Assembly (NCBI GenBank): GCA_040357565.1
Contig: JBDODJ010000030.1
DNA from: Cercozoa sp. M6MM
Lineage: Eukaryota > Endomyxa: Ascetosporea
Length of the DNA: 64,000 nt
Strand: one strand, 5' to 3'
Shown: in pieces, positions 9,285 to 21,495 of the stretch
Numbering within the stretch: the first letter of the stretch is position 1
Layout: every line of letters begins with the position of its first letter
Made by a program: the position numbers and the translations under genes
Notes under the pieces: generated by a model
What the model was told of the DNA's origin: nothing
What the model saw: only the letters and a program-made list of their open reading frames with translations
The model's database searches: none

Positions 9285-12200
9285 ATGAGTTTCGCATTGG
9301 CGGTTGAACACTTTCTGTCGGGCCCACCGACAAATTGTGGCGCTGCCGAGATCGACAAATTGATTAAAGCTGCGCTTCCTGCTGCCAACTTTCATCGTGA
9401 TGCAGACCGAGCTGTCCCGAGGTAGCAGGGCTTCAGTCCAAGCGATTTCAAAAAAAAGTTGATGCATGTTGCTTCCCAGAGAGCTCGAAGTCGAGCTGGT
9501 GAGGCATCTCAAGCTTCTGGCCGCCAAGGCAACCGAAAGCCCGCGCCATTGTTTGTGTGGCTTTCTTGTGGCCTCGTTGCAATTCCGTGTGGTCACCATG
9601 CGGAGGTATCCCAGTGTATTTACTTAAACCCACAGTGCTGTTCGATGGGTGTTTTGTTTTGGCTTGGTAACACAGAGAAAAAAACGCCGTGGCCAAGCTT
9701 GCAAAATTTCTCGTCGTTTTCGCAGTGACTTCTCCTAAGCTTCGGCGTGACTTTCGCATCTCGAACTTGGAGAAACGAAGTGAAAGCTTGCCAGACTTTA
9801 TGTTGCGTAAACTGGCACATCTGGCGAGCAGTTATGCGCACTTCTGCTCGTGCGATGCCGACTCCTTCGAGCAGCACTTGCGTACAACACTTGCTTTATC
9901 TAAACGAATTCACAGGAATTGTTTGTTTCTTGAGTAGAGTTCGTTGGAACGTTTGTGCTGCGTGCTGTAAACAACACGGTGAAGACTTGCGTCGCACTTG
10001 ATCAGTTCAACACTGTGGTGTCGCTGTTGCAAAGTGATGCTTTCACTCTGGTATTTATCTTGTGTTGCTTTTCAAAGCGAGTCATCAGCTTTGTTGTAGT
10101 GCACGAAAGCGTTTCCGTTCGAGGCGTGGAATACGCAGTGTGTGCTGTGCACGGCTGCTTCCGTTCATTCTGTTCGATCGGGCTGCAAGAAGAACATCGA
10201 AGCAGGCGGTGAGGCTTTATCGAAATTCGAGTTGGCGTGGAAGCTTCATTCTCTAGCGTGTGCCGGTATGATTTGCTTCACAACTTTCAGTTGTTCTGTC
10301 TGTTTGACTTTGAGGCTTAGCACTGCGCACAATGGACGACTTGAAGAAAGCAAGCCACGACACGCAATGTTCCTTGGCGTTCGAAACAATGCGAGTTGCT
10401 GCTGCAGCAATGTCGTGCAGCACCTCCGACAATAGCAACGTTGATATCGCCTGGAAATTCTTCGAGTCTGCCTTCGTTCTTCTCAGACATATTGGTACTT
10501 TTATCTGTTTTCAGTTGCGTTATTTTTACTCAGGCGTTTCCAACTTTGTTATTTGAAACGACGTTAGACTTGACCGATCGAAAAGAACTACTGCAGCACG
10601 CGTTGAAGTACTCCTCGGCGTTTTTTGGCTTAAGTGCTCGCAAAGAGTACTCTGTTTTCTCGTTTTGGTTTTTCCGTGAATTACAGGTGTGAAACAGAAA
10701 GTTCGAAACTGCGCTCAAGACGCTGCGACTGCAGTTGTTTTTTGCACGAAAGCTGAAGGAGAAATGCACGGACCGTTTGCACGAAATCGTGGCCAGTTTC
10801 GTTGCTTTGAAGACTCGTGCCATGCCGTACTTAAGCTCTTTTGTTCTTTCGCTTTTCGAGCTTGGAAGTCAGCTTTGTATGTTAGAACACTCGAGTTGGC
10901 GTCCAGTTGGACAGCATCAATGCTTCTGTTTGAAAGCAAGAGTGAAAGCTCGGTTGATTGCGAGCTCAAGCGGCAGTTGTTGAGGTTTCTCTGCTCAGTT
11001 TGTGTCTGTGTGTTTTCAAAGCGAGAGTATTTTTGGGCAGACTGGAGTTGAAGCAGGTGCGCCTTGTGTTTTCTGCCTCGCGTAGGAGGTGTGTGCGACA
11101 AGAAGTCGTTGTTTTGGCCGAGTTGCTTCGGCAGTGCTCAAGTTGCGACGCCAAAAGCACAGTTGAGCAAGCGCTCCTCTTACTCGAAAGAGCATCGTGT
11201 GCGACAGAACTCGCCTTTTTGGGTGGTAAGAGAAACTGTACATTTTCTGCTTTTGTATAGTTTAATGCATTGGAACAGAAGCCGACGAGACTGAGCGTTT
11301 TTTGAAGGAAACACTCGCGCTAACCGAAGGAAGCAGCGACGTTAGTTTGCGAGTGATCGAATGTGCCGCACTCGGTCGCAAACTGCTGCACAAGTTCCGA
11401 AACACGCGAAACGCCGCCATTCTGTGTGAAAGTGACGGCGATGTTTTCGTCTTGCTGCGCAGCTTTGCTTCGTGCCTCTCTCATCTGTACTAGTTGCTAT
11501 GCCACCTTTGTCATAACTTTAGCCTTTGTGTCTGTGCAGAAAAGAGAAGACATTGAGCGAGCTGGAACTGCGCGTTGCGCACGTGGCGATCGTTTCGTTG
11601 GCGAAAGTCGCCGATTTCTGCGAACTTTGCGGTTTGTACACGCTCCAGGCCGTTACGCTTTCCCTGTGCTCTGAGGTACTTTAGGTCTTGTGTCCTTTTG
11701 ATTTTGTGTTGCTGCACTGCCTGTTCTTTGTCTAAAGGTGGCTCAGACTGCGACATTGATCGACTCTGATTTTGAGGCGAAACTGGCGCGTGCCTTGTGT
11801 CGAGTTGGCGATACAAAAGCTGACTCGATTGTCGAACGCCTACGCAAAATGGAGCTTTCACCGCAAACGACGCTCGTTCTGGCTCGTACTTTGAGCATTT
11901 TGGGTCGTTATTAGATGCTTTGAGTTGTGGTTGCAGGACACCTGATGACGCGGGCGAAAGAACAGTCCGACGTGGAGGATGGCGCTGCAATGGCGAAAGC
12001 AGTGTTTGCACCGATCGAACGCAAGCGTCGTCGCATCGAAAGTACTTGCTCCTTTTAGTGAAGAAGATATAATTCACCGCGTTTGATTGTGTTGCAGGCA
12101 AGAAAGAGAAAGCATCGCTGAGTGACCGCGAGAAATTGCTGCGAATTGAAGTAAGTAATCGAGTAGCTTTCAAGCAAACAGGTGGTACTTTTACTCTTTC

Positions 12201-15200
12201 CACTTTAAAATGTAGGCTCTGCTCGTTCTTGGAAGTGCACCGACACCAACCAAGTCGGTACTTAGTCGTTTACTTGTGTGTTTTTGTGTCTCGGTTACTC
12301 CTGTTGATACCTGAGTTATTCAGGATGTTTCGACACGTGCGTCGTCGCTTCACACGGCGCTGCAGTCACTAGTGTCATTGCTGCGTCGTCTGGGCGCACG
12401 TGTGCCCTCGCTGACTCGTTTTGCCTCTGTGAGCGGGAATTTATCCGAAAGTAACGGCTCGCGAGTCAAAGTGAGCGATGTCGCTTCCAACGCATTTTCC
12501 TTTGGCTTTCTGAAAAGTCAGGTCAGTGGCTCACGCAGCACAGACAGCACTCCGTCCGAACATACGATTGAAGTGTCCTATCTGCACTTGCTTTCTCTGC
12601 TTCTGGATATTCTCGTGGCTTCCGCTGAGGTACAGCTTTTCAAACATTCTAGTTCGACTGGATCACAGTTTCAACTCCAGGTGGCAATCGACACAGGCGA
12701 CGATGCACAGGCTTCCTCCTACCTCCGAATGGCCGAAAGTGTGGCATCGCAGGTGTGTTTGTTTTCGTTGTCTCCAAATTGTGTTTTATTCGCGCTGACC
12801 AACTCCAGATGAAAGTGTCCGCGCGGATACGTGAAATTCAAGTAAAGCGCGCGCTCCTGGCTGCCCAAAGGAATGAGTTCTCTACGGCCCGGGAATTGCT
12901 GGATCCGTCTGGTAGAGTGGTTTCACACTGTCTAGTTTGTACTAAGAGTGGTTGAAAATGATAAACAGAGCACCCGCTGACGTCTCCGACAATGCTGTGT
13001 GCTGAGTCGCTGAGTTGTTGTGAAATCCTGCGACGCGAGTGTCGAAGTCAAGAAATCAACGAAAAAGTCGATCAGACGTTGTTGCAATGCAAACAGTGGC
13101 ATCAGCGACTTCCCGATTTGTACTTTCACTTTCACTTACATATACTTCCTTGCGGTTGCCTTTCATGATTCTTGTGTAGTGCTCCTAAACTGGAGTACAG
13201 GATACACGATGGCGTGCTGTGGCACTTACGTTTGATACAGGCACTAGCATCAAACAATATCAGATTGAGCGATCACTCAACAGACGGTGTCTTTGACCCT
13301 GTTGCACGCGCGCGCTCACTTTACGCACGTGCGCATACCGTAAGTCAACGCGCTGCTCAGGTGTTTTCTTCGATCTGGTCTTGCGCCGACCCTGGGTACG
13401 CTTGTTTCTTGTGCCTATCAACTGTTAAGTGTATCGACTTTCGTAGTGACAGACCTAGCGAAATAAAGCAAGCGCGTGTGTTGCTTTTGAGTGCGTTGGC
13501 GCTGCTGGCCAAGTGCTCTCATCCTCCGGGTGCTTTAACGCGAGATACTTTGCTTCTGTGTGCTGAACTGCACGGTCGGTATCTTGTGCCCTGAAAACTA
13601 GACGTTGTTTGACTGACACACATTCCATCTCTGGCAGAGACCGACCGCTGCTGACGTTTGCGTGTTTGGATGCTTCCATGGGGGTACCTTTCTCAAGATT
13701 TGCAAAAATGGAAGCAAGACCTCAACACTGTGTTTGACTTGGAACAGTTGTGGCCGCGGCAAGAGATGCAACAGCGCGTGCCACGCGATCGTGCTCATTT
13801 TCAAGCAGCGCGAAAATCTCAACAAACCGACACAGGCGAGAATTTTGTCGATTTTTCGCTGTTCCCGACTTGTGTTTCAGACAGGTAGTTTTTCTTCCTT
13901 GCTGTCACTTTCCTTGTTCAATTCGTTTTTACATCTTGAACAGCCCCGAGGATTTTGCAGTCGCGCTTGAGGCAATGTATCGACGCAAATTGCGGGTGCG
14001 TTTCTTTGCGACAGTTAGCTCTGCACTGTTATGTTAACTGTTTTTGTAGAGAGGATCTTTACAAAAGAGTCGCATCGATGTCGTGTTCATTGCGTTGAAC
14101 TCGACCACAACGGCGCTGATGATGTCCCGTTTCTCAAATAACACCGTCCTACTCTATCGCAAGTGTCTGCAGCATGAGGTACCTCGTGTCACTTTGCCTC
14201 TGCCATGTTGAGCTTCTCGACCGTGTTTGTAGCGATTTTTGGAAAAACGCCGTCGGAAAACAGTTGGTTTCTTTGCCGAAGCTGGCGGTGAATTCGCGCA
14301 GATCATGGCTGCCGCCAAGGCGTCGACTCAGGTATGCTTAGCCTCCATTATTCATTCAAATCTTAGCATCACTTTTGTCGACAGGACGCGGTGAAGGCAA
14401 CGAACGAAAGCATGCGGCGTGAATGGTCTCTCTCGCTTTAAGCTCACTTTGACCGAACTTGAACTGGGTATTTGACTGGTCGATATCGTAGGTGGAGACA
14501 GCGCTACGATCTCGATGATCGGTTGCAACAGTGGTTACAGCGTGTTGAGGTATTTTTTGCCTTTGGTATGAAATGATTGCAGGTGTACTCCAAGTTGCCA
14601 TCAGGACGAACTGCTCGGTGCAGGAAAATTGCTGCTCAAACGCGAGCGACATTGCGCGGAAATCGACGAGTTCTTGCAGACGCAGCTGAACTCGGCTGTT
14701 GTTTGCTCGGAGCGACAGGTGCTCTTCCGGTGTTTTTGCTACTTTACTCGAGTTCAAACGAACTTTGTTTGCAGAAGGAATGGGTTCGCTTGTTGATCCG
14801 TCACCTGCATTCGCTTGAAACGGTGCCTGATGACTTCGTTGCGCTGCAGCGTGACGTTCTGGAGAAACCGGCGCATGAGTTTGCAGTGTTTTGCGAGCGT
14901 TTGAAGACCAGGTATCTTTTGCTCACGTTTCTTGGGATGCTGTGGTCTTATATTGTATGCAGCTTCAGAAGGCGTCCGTTGACGCTTGTGCTGTCTCGTG
15001 AGTTGCAAAATTGGCCGTGGGAGTCGCTGCCTTGTCTTCGAAACACACGGGCAGCGCAACTGTCTCGTGTGCCGTGTTTGGATTTTCTGTTGCGTCGTTT
15101 GCCCTCGCCTCTGGTTTCTTCTCTTTCGCTTTATGTTTTGTTTTTGTTAAACTCGCATCTCTGAATAATACAATACAGGTTAATGTGGCGAAAACGTACT

Positions 15201-16075
15201 ATGTGTTGAATCCGAAAAACGATTTGACTGCCTCCCAAGAGGTTTCCTTGTTTCATGTTTGAATGTGTTTTGTGCCGTGTTAAACGCATTTCTGACTGCA
15301 GCGTTTCGAAGTGCTTCTCAAGCAGCAGCTTTCGTGGACTGGTCTGGTGGGGAAGCCGCCTTTGAGTGATGATATCTTGCAAGCATTGCGACGCAATGAT
15401 GTACACCGCCCTTGTGATTCTATTCGCGGTCTACATCATGGAGTTTTATCATAGGTCTTTGTGTACATTGGACATGCCGCCGGTGAGCGTTACTGCGACA
15501 TTCGCACGCTGGCAAAGGTACCCAAGAAACTGATCCGCTGTCTGTGCTTAAGGTGTACTCGAGTTTTGCTGACCAAAAGGCGAGGTCGCGCAGTGTGACG
15601 CTGCTGTTTGGCTGCAGCAGCGGTTTGATGCGTCAGCGTGGCGACTTTGACTGCGCCTCGGCTGCTCACGCTCATTTGGTTTCACGTCTGTCTTGACACG
15701 TTGCACTTATCTTATCTGTGTGTGGATTGGTGAGCAGGTTGCTGGAGCTCCAGCAGTGGTGGCCAACCTTTGGGACGTCACTGACAAGGACATAGATCTG
15801 TATGCCCGACATGTCATTGAAGGTACCGCCTTGGACCGCATGCGGTTTCTGTTTTACTCATGCCGGTGCCTGAGTTTACAGGTTTTCTGCTGCCGAAACA
15901 AGAGACGGCCTTTCTGTCTTCAGAGGTGAGTGTCTTTTGAGGCTTCCTGGGTGTCGCTGGCTGACTTTGTGTGCAGGTGTCCCAAGCGCGTGACAATACC
16001 AAGCTACCATTTCTGACGGGCGCGGCGCCCGTCGTTTACGGAACGCCCATCGCTGCCACTCGCACCATCTTCTAA
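9285..16075 (+). CDS. ESP1: Separase, caspase-like cohesin protease
   Basis: Separase cuts the cohesin kleisin at anaphase onset. The C-terminal peptidase C50 domain is diagnostic. LQNWPWESLPCLRN with SRVPCLDFLL is followed by YYVLNPKNDL and a short exon with GLVGKPPLSDD. FVYIGHAAGERYCD carries the catalytic His (codon 15473-15475). LFGCSSGLMRQRGDFD carries the catalytic Cys (codon 15613-15615). VAGAPAVVANLWDVTDKDID follows, and TGAAPVVYGTP near the end, before TAA 16073-16075. The conserved His motif is usually GHGAGE; here it reads GHAAGE. The large N-terminal part (9285-14900) is poorly conserved, as in other separases, with a plausible start MSFALAVEHFLSG. Introns are numerous and include one of only 35 nt (15518-15552). 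N-terminal exon boundaries are provisional. Confidence 0.9.
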
Positions 16076-16208
16076 CCCCGATCGTGTTTTTGCGATGAGC
16101 ACTTTGAGAGAACTTTGAGAACCGCGAACAGCGCGAATGAACGGACCGAACCGGAGTCATCCTCCACACGTACACAGAGCGCGCTTAGACACGTAATAAC
16201 TAACGTAA

Positions 16209-18169
16209 TCACCGTCCCAGCGAGAGTTCGACCGGGTAGCTGCCCTTGATGAAGAAGAAGAGCACCTGGAGTAGCAGGGCGCCGCCCATGAGTCGCAGCG
16301 GCAGCAGCAGCGGCGGTAGCGGCGGCGGCACCGGCAGCAGCTGCTGCACCGTGGAGGCGACAGGCTCGGGTGCACTCCAGACCAGCAGTCCGAGCGAGGC
16401 CAACAGCAGCAGCATGCCCAACAATGGGCCCAGCAAGCCGGCTCGCTGTCGCAGCAGCAGCGCCGGCAGTGCCGCACTGAGCACGATGGCAAGCCACCTG
16501 CACAGGTCGTCACACGGTCATACTATAAGAAACGCAGTGTAGAGAAACCAGTGTGTAGAACGCACGTGGTGAAACTGCCAGACAGCGCGATCATGTGACG
16601 TAGGCGCTGCGCCGGCGGCAGCGACGACAGGTGCTCAGCGTCCAGCACGTGGTCGAGCTGCGCCAGTCGTTGCTCGCACTGCTCCTTGCTGCGACGCGCG
16701 CGCGCTGCCACCACGCCCGCGTCCGAGAGGCTCTTGTCGAGATGCGACACGCGCGAACGCAGCTGCACGGCGTCCTCTTCGCACTCTGACAGATCGCTCT
16801 GCAGCTGCACATACGCACACGCACACATCACGCGCACAGCCACAGGCACGACACATCACAAGGGTTAATGCACAGCTTTCGGTCAAAGTAAAAAGTTATC
16901 GAGTTATGTCGAAGCAAGGAGCTTTCGGAAGGTAAAAAGTTAATAAAGCAAAAGCTTTGTCAAAGCAAAAGCGAAAAAAGAAAAGCTGCCAATCGAAACA
17001 AAGCTCCAACAAGCTTACATAAAACAAAGCAATTGTCAAAAGACTCAAACAACAGGCAAGAACAGCAAAGTGAAGGTTACAGTTTCGAGTTTGCGCTCGC
17101 TTTCGGTGGAGTTGAGTGCGCGGTTCGAGAGCGAGTCGTGGCACAACTCGAGTCGCCGGTGCAATTCGGCACTGCGCTGTCGCTCCGACTCGAGTTCGGC
17201 CGTGTCGCACTTGGGACACACCTCGCACGCTTCGCACTGCGGACATTGCACTGGCTCAGGACACTGCACAGGCTCGGGACACTGCACAGGCTCGGGACAC
17301 TGCACAGGCTCGGGACACTGCACTGGTTCGGGACACTGCACAGGCTCGGGACACTGCACTGGTTCGGGACACTGCACTGGTTCGGGACACTGCGCTGGTT
17401 CGGGACACGTGGTGCACAGCTCGCATTTGGGACATTCGGGCAGGCGGCAGTCGGGACATTCGGGACACTTGGGACACTGAGGGCACTCGGGACACGGGGC
17501 AGTCGGAGTGGCCAGGAAGGCCAGCACGGTGTCGGTGTCGGCGCTACCGTAGGCACCCAGGTCGAGTGATGAGACGAGAGGCAAGGCGGCCAAAACGTCG
17601 GCTCGTTGCGTGCTGAGCAGTGTGCGCGTCGCATCGGCGGCGGCGTCGTTCTCGAAGAAAAGTGCCACGTGGAGGTCGGCGTCAGCGCCAAGGCCGTCGC
17701 CGATGCGAGGAACCACCGTCCACACGGGCCGCTTCGTGAGAGCGGCGAGGTCGCTGCGCAGTGCGTCGAGTTCGAGTGCGCCGACGTCGCCTCTGAGTCG
17801 CAGCTGCAGCATCGACTCGCGTACTGGGCTCTCTGGAATCACTGGGCTCTTTGGGCTCACTGAGCCCGTTGAAGGTGCTGCTGGTGCGACTGCAGGTGTC
17901 CGTGCAGACGACAGGAACAAGGCAACCACAGCAGCCACCAAAGCAGCCACCAGACCGATGCGCGGCACGTCCCAGAAGGCATCGGCGTCCTCGGCGGCAT
18001 CCAGCGCCGCTTCCACTCCGCGCGGATCCGACAGCAGCGCTGCTTGCGCACGCGACAGGTCGGCCTGACTCACCTCGGCCTCAGTGCTACTCCGATCACT
18101 CGGCAGCAGCGACGCCGCCGTCTCGTCCGACAGTGGCTGCATCGCCGCCATGTACATCGAGCGCGTCAT
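16209..18169 (-). CDS. Unrecognised membrane protein with CPEPVQ repeats and coiled coil
   Basis: Order of parts: an acidic N-terminal region; one membrane segment, IGLVAALVAAVVALFLSSA; a domain of about 140 residues with DLHVALFFENDAAAD; a cysteine/proline stretch of CPxCP units; one CPEPAQ and eight CPEPVQ hexapeptides; CEACEVCPKCD; a coiled coil (about 16600-17130) with ESERQRSAELHRRLELC; and a final exon with two or three membrane segments, such as LLGPLLGMLLLLASLGLLVW, ending VELSLGR at 16209. The repeat, if luminal, could form a rigid rod with paired disulphides. The first in-frame ATG is at 18169; the frame is open a little further upstream, where it has a GTG but no ATG. It converges on separase, with 133 bp between the stops. 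No family recognised. Confidence 0.7.
17247..17408 (-). repeat. Coding minisatellite, 18-bp unit encoding CPEPVQ
   Basis: Nine head-to-tail 18-bp units within the membrane-protein gene. Units differ mainly at ACAGGCTCG versus ACTGGTTCG (plus strand), two synonymous subtypes that alternate, which suggests recent unit turnover. Confidence 0.9.
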
Positions 18170-18301
18170 CACACTCAGCGGCACGTTGCTCGCGTCGCGT
18201 CGCAGCGCTTTCGGACGCCGGAAAAACCCGCGCACCGACCGACTGTTCTTCCATTATTCACCATCATTAAACATTCCCGTTATATTAATCACTATACACC
18301 A

Positions 18302-18886
18302 TCATGTGTATGAGAAAACTGAACCCGGAACGTACATGAATCGACTCAAAGCTCCATCGTAGTTAAGCGGCGCTTGCAGTTCCGCAACCGTGGGTTCTTC
18401 TTCCCAGTCTGCAGGCCAACCGAACCTCCGACTCTAAGCGAAAGCGAAACAGCAAAGCAATCACATACCACTCTCTTCGTTCTCGTCATCTGCATCGTGG
18501 CCAAGATCGCGATCAATGTCGCTTTCGCCGTATTCGCCGTCTTCCGTGCCTTCCTCGGACTCGTACCTTCGATAAAAGCAATCATACGCAACAGAATAGC
18601 TCAAGAAGCTCAAGCAGGAAAAGCAGGAAAGCATGAACCAAAAGGAAACTCACCTCCAACTCGGCAAATCTTCAGGCTTAAGCGAGCTTTCCTTCCATGA
18701 ACTTGAGAGTGCTTGGTCTCGTTGCTGCCGGCGCAGCAGCACTGTTCGATCGCGCAGCTGCCAAACAAGATAGGTGACGTCACATTACCCGAGCAAGCTA
18801 GATACCTTCATCTGATGTGTCCGCGCGGATCCGCGAAAGAGCTGCGGCTCCACGAGTGGCTCGAACTTTTGCTGTCGCGGTGGCAT
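18302..18886 (-). CDS. Small acidic protein, unrecognised
   Basis: Four exons join cleanly. MPPRQQKFEPLVEPQLFRG and SARTHQMK are followed by a basic exon, LRDRTVLLRRQQRDQALSS. An acidic exon follows with YESEEGTEDGEYGESDIDRD. The last exon has RRFGWPADWEEEPTVAEL and ends SRFMYVPGSVFSYT, with TGA at 18302-18304. About 130 residues. The tail with PADWEEEP and MYVPGS looks conserved rather than random, but I cannot name the family. The basic and acidic blocks suggest a nuclear or nucleic-acid-associated protein; this is inference. The palindrome TCCGCGCGGA (18820-18829) lies in its first exon. Confidence 0.55.
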
Positions 18887-18930
18887 CTTTCGGCAGTTCC
18901 ACGACGAGAGCTATACACTACTCTTTGGCG

Positions 18931-21306
18931 TATGTTATCGTCTCAACGGCGCGGTGGATGTTAAAATGTGAGTGAAAGATACCCCGAAAAAGCAGAACTG
19001 CGCACTGAGGTTGCAACCGTAAGACCCCGCAACTGCGCCTACACTCCCAAGCAGCACTTAGAACCGTGGGCGAGCGAAAAGCAACCTTGGGCTCGGTGAT
19101 TCGGAGTGATCCGATCAGCTGCCCTGTTTCAACGTCTGCAGAGGCCCCAAGAGCGGCCGAGGTGTTTGGTGCACTGTGGCGCTTGTGGAGCCATGGGTAG
19201 TGCTCTCCTTTGACCTGATCGGACTCTTTTCCCCAGGGGATGTTTTGACTCGGTTGGTCACGTGTCATTCTGCTCTTTTTCCCTCCCTTAGTCGTCGCGC
19301 GGTGCACAGTCTGCATCCAGTTGGTGCGAGACATTTCCAGTGTTCTTACTTAAAATTCCGACGATTTGAGCCATTGAATTGGCGTAGGACGGCGACCATG
19401 CGCCGGCCCTACTGCCTCCCATGCGTTTGGATGTGTAAGCTTTGCCTACTATGCGTTTCTTCATCAGTTTTTGTTCGAATCTTCTTTCTTTTCCATTTTA
19501 TTCAGCGATGAACCGCTGAGCGAAAGCGCTGCGAAAATCGCCGAATCCGTGGCATTGCATCGTATGGCTGCACTGCCTCCTACGGTAGCTTTGAGTCTGC
19601 ATTGTGTGTGTGTTTTGGCGAAGAAGCACTCTTCTTTGTGAAACAGCTCGACGAAGATCACTTTAAACTGTATGTTGAGGGTCTGCGTCGCAAGCGAACA
19701 GGTGTGCTTTGAGTTACACAGAGAAGTGCGATCGGGTGTTGTTATTCCTTATGCTCCGTAGGACCATTCAAAATGTCGCAAACACCGCGCGAAATTGGCG
19801 TGTACTTTTGCACCCCCCCCCCCGCGCACACACTCTTTTCTTATGAGTGAAACATTCACGAAAGCGTTTTTTAAATCAGAACGAGCGTTGCCACACGGAT
19901 ACTCTTCGTTTCAATTGAAGGTAACTGGTTTGTATTTGTTGAAAAAGACCCATTTTCCTGTGAATTAGACCCGAGTTTATCCCCACCGAGACAACCAGCT
20001 CCGCGCGTGCGTTTCTCCAAGCAGCACGAGGAGGAGAGACGAACTCTCGTGTCGTGCCTGAAGAAGCAGTGGTCCTCTGCAGACGAAACGTGGCGGAAAA
20101 AGACGAAAAAGCGCGTGCGGTTCGCTCTGTCGCTCGAAGAGTCGCTGCTGGATCCCGACGAGCACCGCTGTTTGGCTGTAGTTTTGCCCTGCTTTGCCTT
20201 GCTTTACTCACTTTATTTTTTTGCCCTGACTGCAGGTATTTACGGATGAGGTAGACGAGGAAGATGACGTGTGGAACGATCAGCAGGCTTTCAGTAACAT
20301 TATCGTCAACAACAGCAGCGACAGTGAGGCAGAACAGGCACAGACAGAGGGTCACTTGATTGATCACATCGGAGTGACCACAATAATCACACCGGCAGTG
20401 ACCACAACAAGGTCAGAAGTGACCTCCCAGCAGGCTGGTGAGACCGAGACTCAGGTTGAGACTGAGACGGAGAGAAAGATGCGGCGTCCCGGGCGTCGAC
20501 AGCACCGAAAACTGAAGTCGTCCACGCTGCGCAGTGCGCTCAATCTGAGCAGTCAGTACTTTCTTCCTTCCACCAGCAACAACAAGTTTTAGATCATGGA
20601 GTGTGCAGACATTTGGCACTGCGCCCAGTGTCGCCTTCAAAGCAGCCCGTACGGACACAGAGAAAGCAGCGTTTGCACTATGACAACAACAGCGACAGCT
20701 GCAACAGGAGAGACAGTGAGGAAGATAGCACGGATCGGATATTCCGCGACTTTGATCCGATGGCCTGTGTCACGGGTGCCTCGCATCGCACCCAACGTGA
20801 CCACACTGAGTACACATTCGCGCTGAGTGTGTTCGGCGTCGACTGCACGCTCGTTGCTGTAGCTTCTCCTTTCTCCTTTTCTTTTCCTTTTCTTCCTCTC
20901 ATTTCGTTCTTGCTTTTGTTTCTTTTTTCTCCCCTTCACTGTTGAACCGGTGAGCAGAGGTACTCGAAACTGCGTCGAATCACGTCGCAGGTGCACGTGT
21001 GGCGCCAGTTGGACCCGCTGCTGCCGTCGCAGCGCGAATTCCCTCCCAAAAAGTGGTTCGGCAACATGCGGCCTTCTTTCGTTCAGGTTTTTGGGATAGC
21101 TTTCATCCCTGCCTTTCAATTTTAACTCGTGCTTCCTTGAGCAGGAAAGATGCCGTGCACTGTCAAAGTACATTGACCTGTGTCTCCGTTCGGTCGATCT
21201 GGTGTGCGATCGGCGGTTTCTGAACCGTCTCACCGTATCTGAGTCCAATCAGTCCGTGCTGCGCGACCGTGTTCTCGCTGTCCGGGATATCTTGCATGCT
21301 CGTTGA
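18931..21306 (+). CDS. Unrecognised protein with two RVxF-type motifs
   Basis: Exons seen on the plus strand encode TVGERKATLGSVIRSDP, then DEPLSESAAKIAESVAL followed by HRMAALPPT, then LDEDHFKLYVEGLRRKR, then TPREIGVYF. A basic exon carries PRVRFSKQHEEERRTL and, about 35 residues later, KKRVRFALSLEES. A Ser/Asp/Thr-rich acidic region follows (20260-20500), then RDFDPMACVTGASH, KKWFGNMRPSF and a last exon, DLVCDRRFLNRLTVS, ending RDILHAR at TGA 21304-21306. RVxF is the classic PP1-docking motif; two copies in basic context suggest a PP1 regulator, which is inference. The start is unclear; 18931 is the first ATG after the divergent neighbour. The first third of the exon set is uncertain. Confidence 0.5.
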
Positions 21307-21495
21307 GGCTGAAACTGAACGCGACAGGCGAGACGGAATCGATTCGTTTCGGTTCGTTTGCACACGACGATACGATGTTGGTTGCGGCGCGTGTTGTGAC
21401 ATGACTGAAATCACGGTGTTTTTGGTAACTAACCCGACCGTGAGTTACGGTACATACGCGACGGCTACCTGCAGATCGATCCGCGGCACTCTAAC

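Noticed and set aside
17033-17691. Several long repeat-bearing ORFs in other frames over the CPEPVQ array
   Set aside because: An 18-bp repeat is open in all frames. Only the minus-strand frame continues into a membrane segment and coiled coil on either side.
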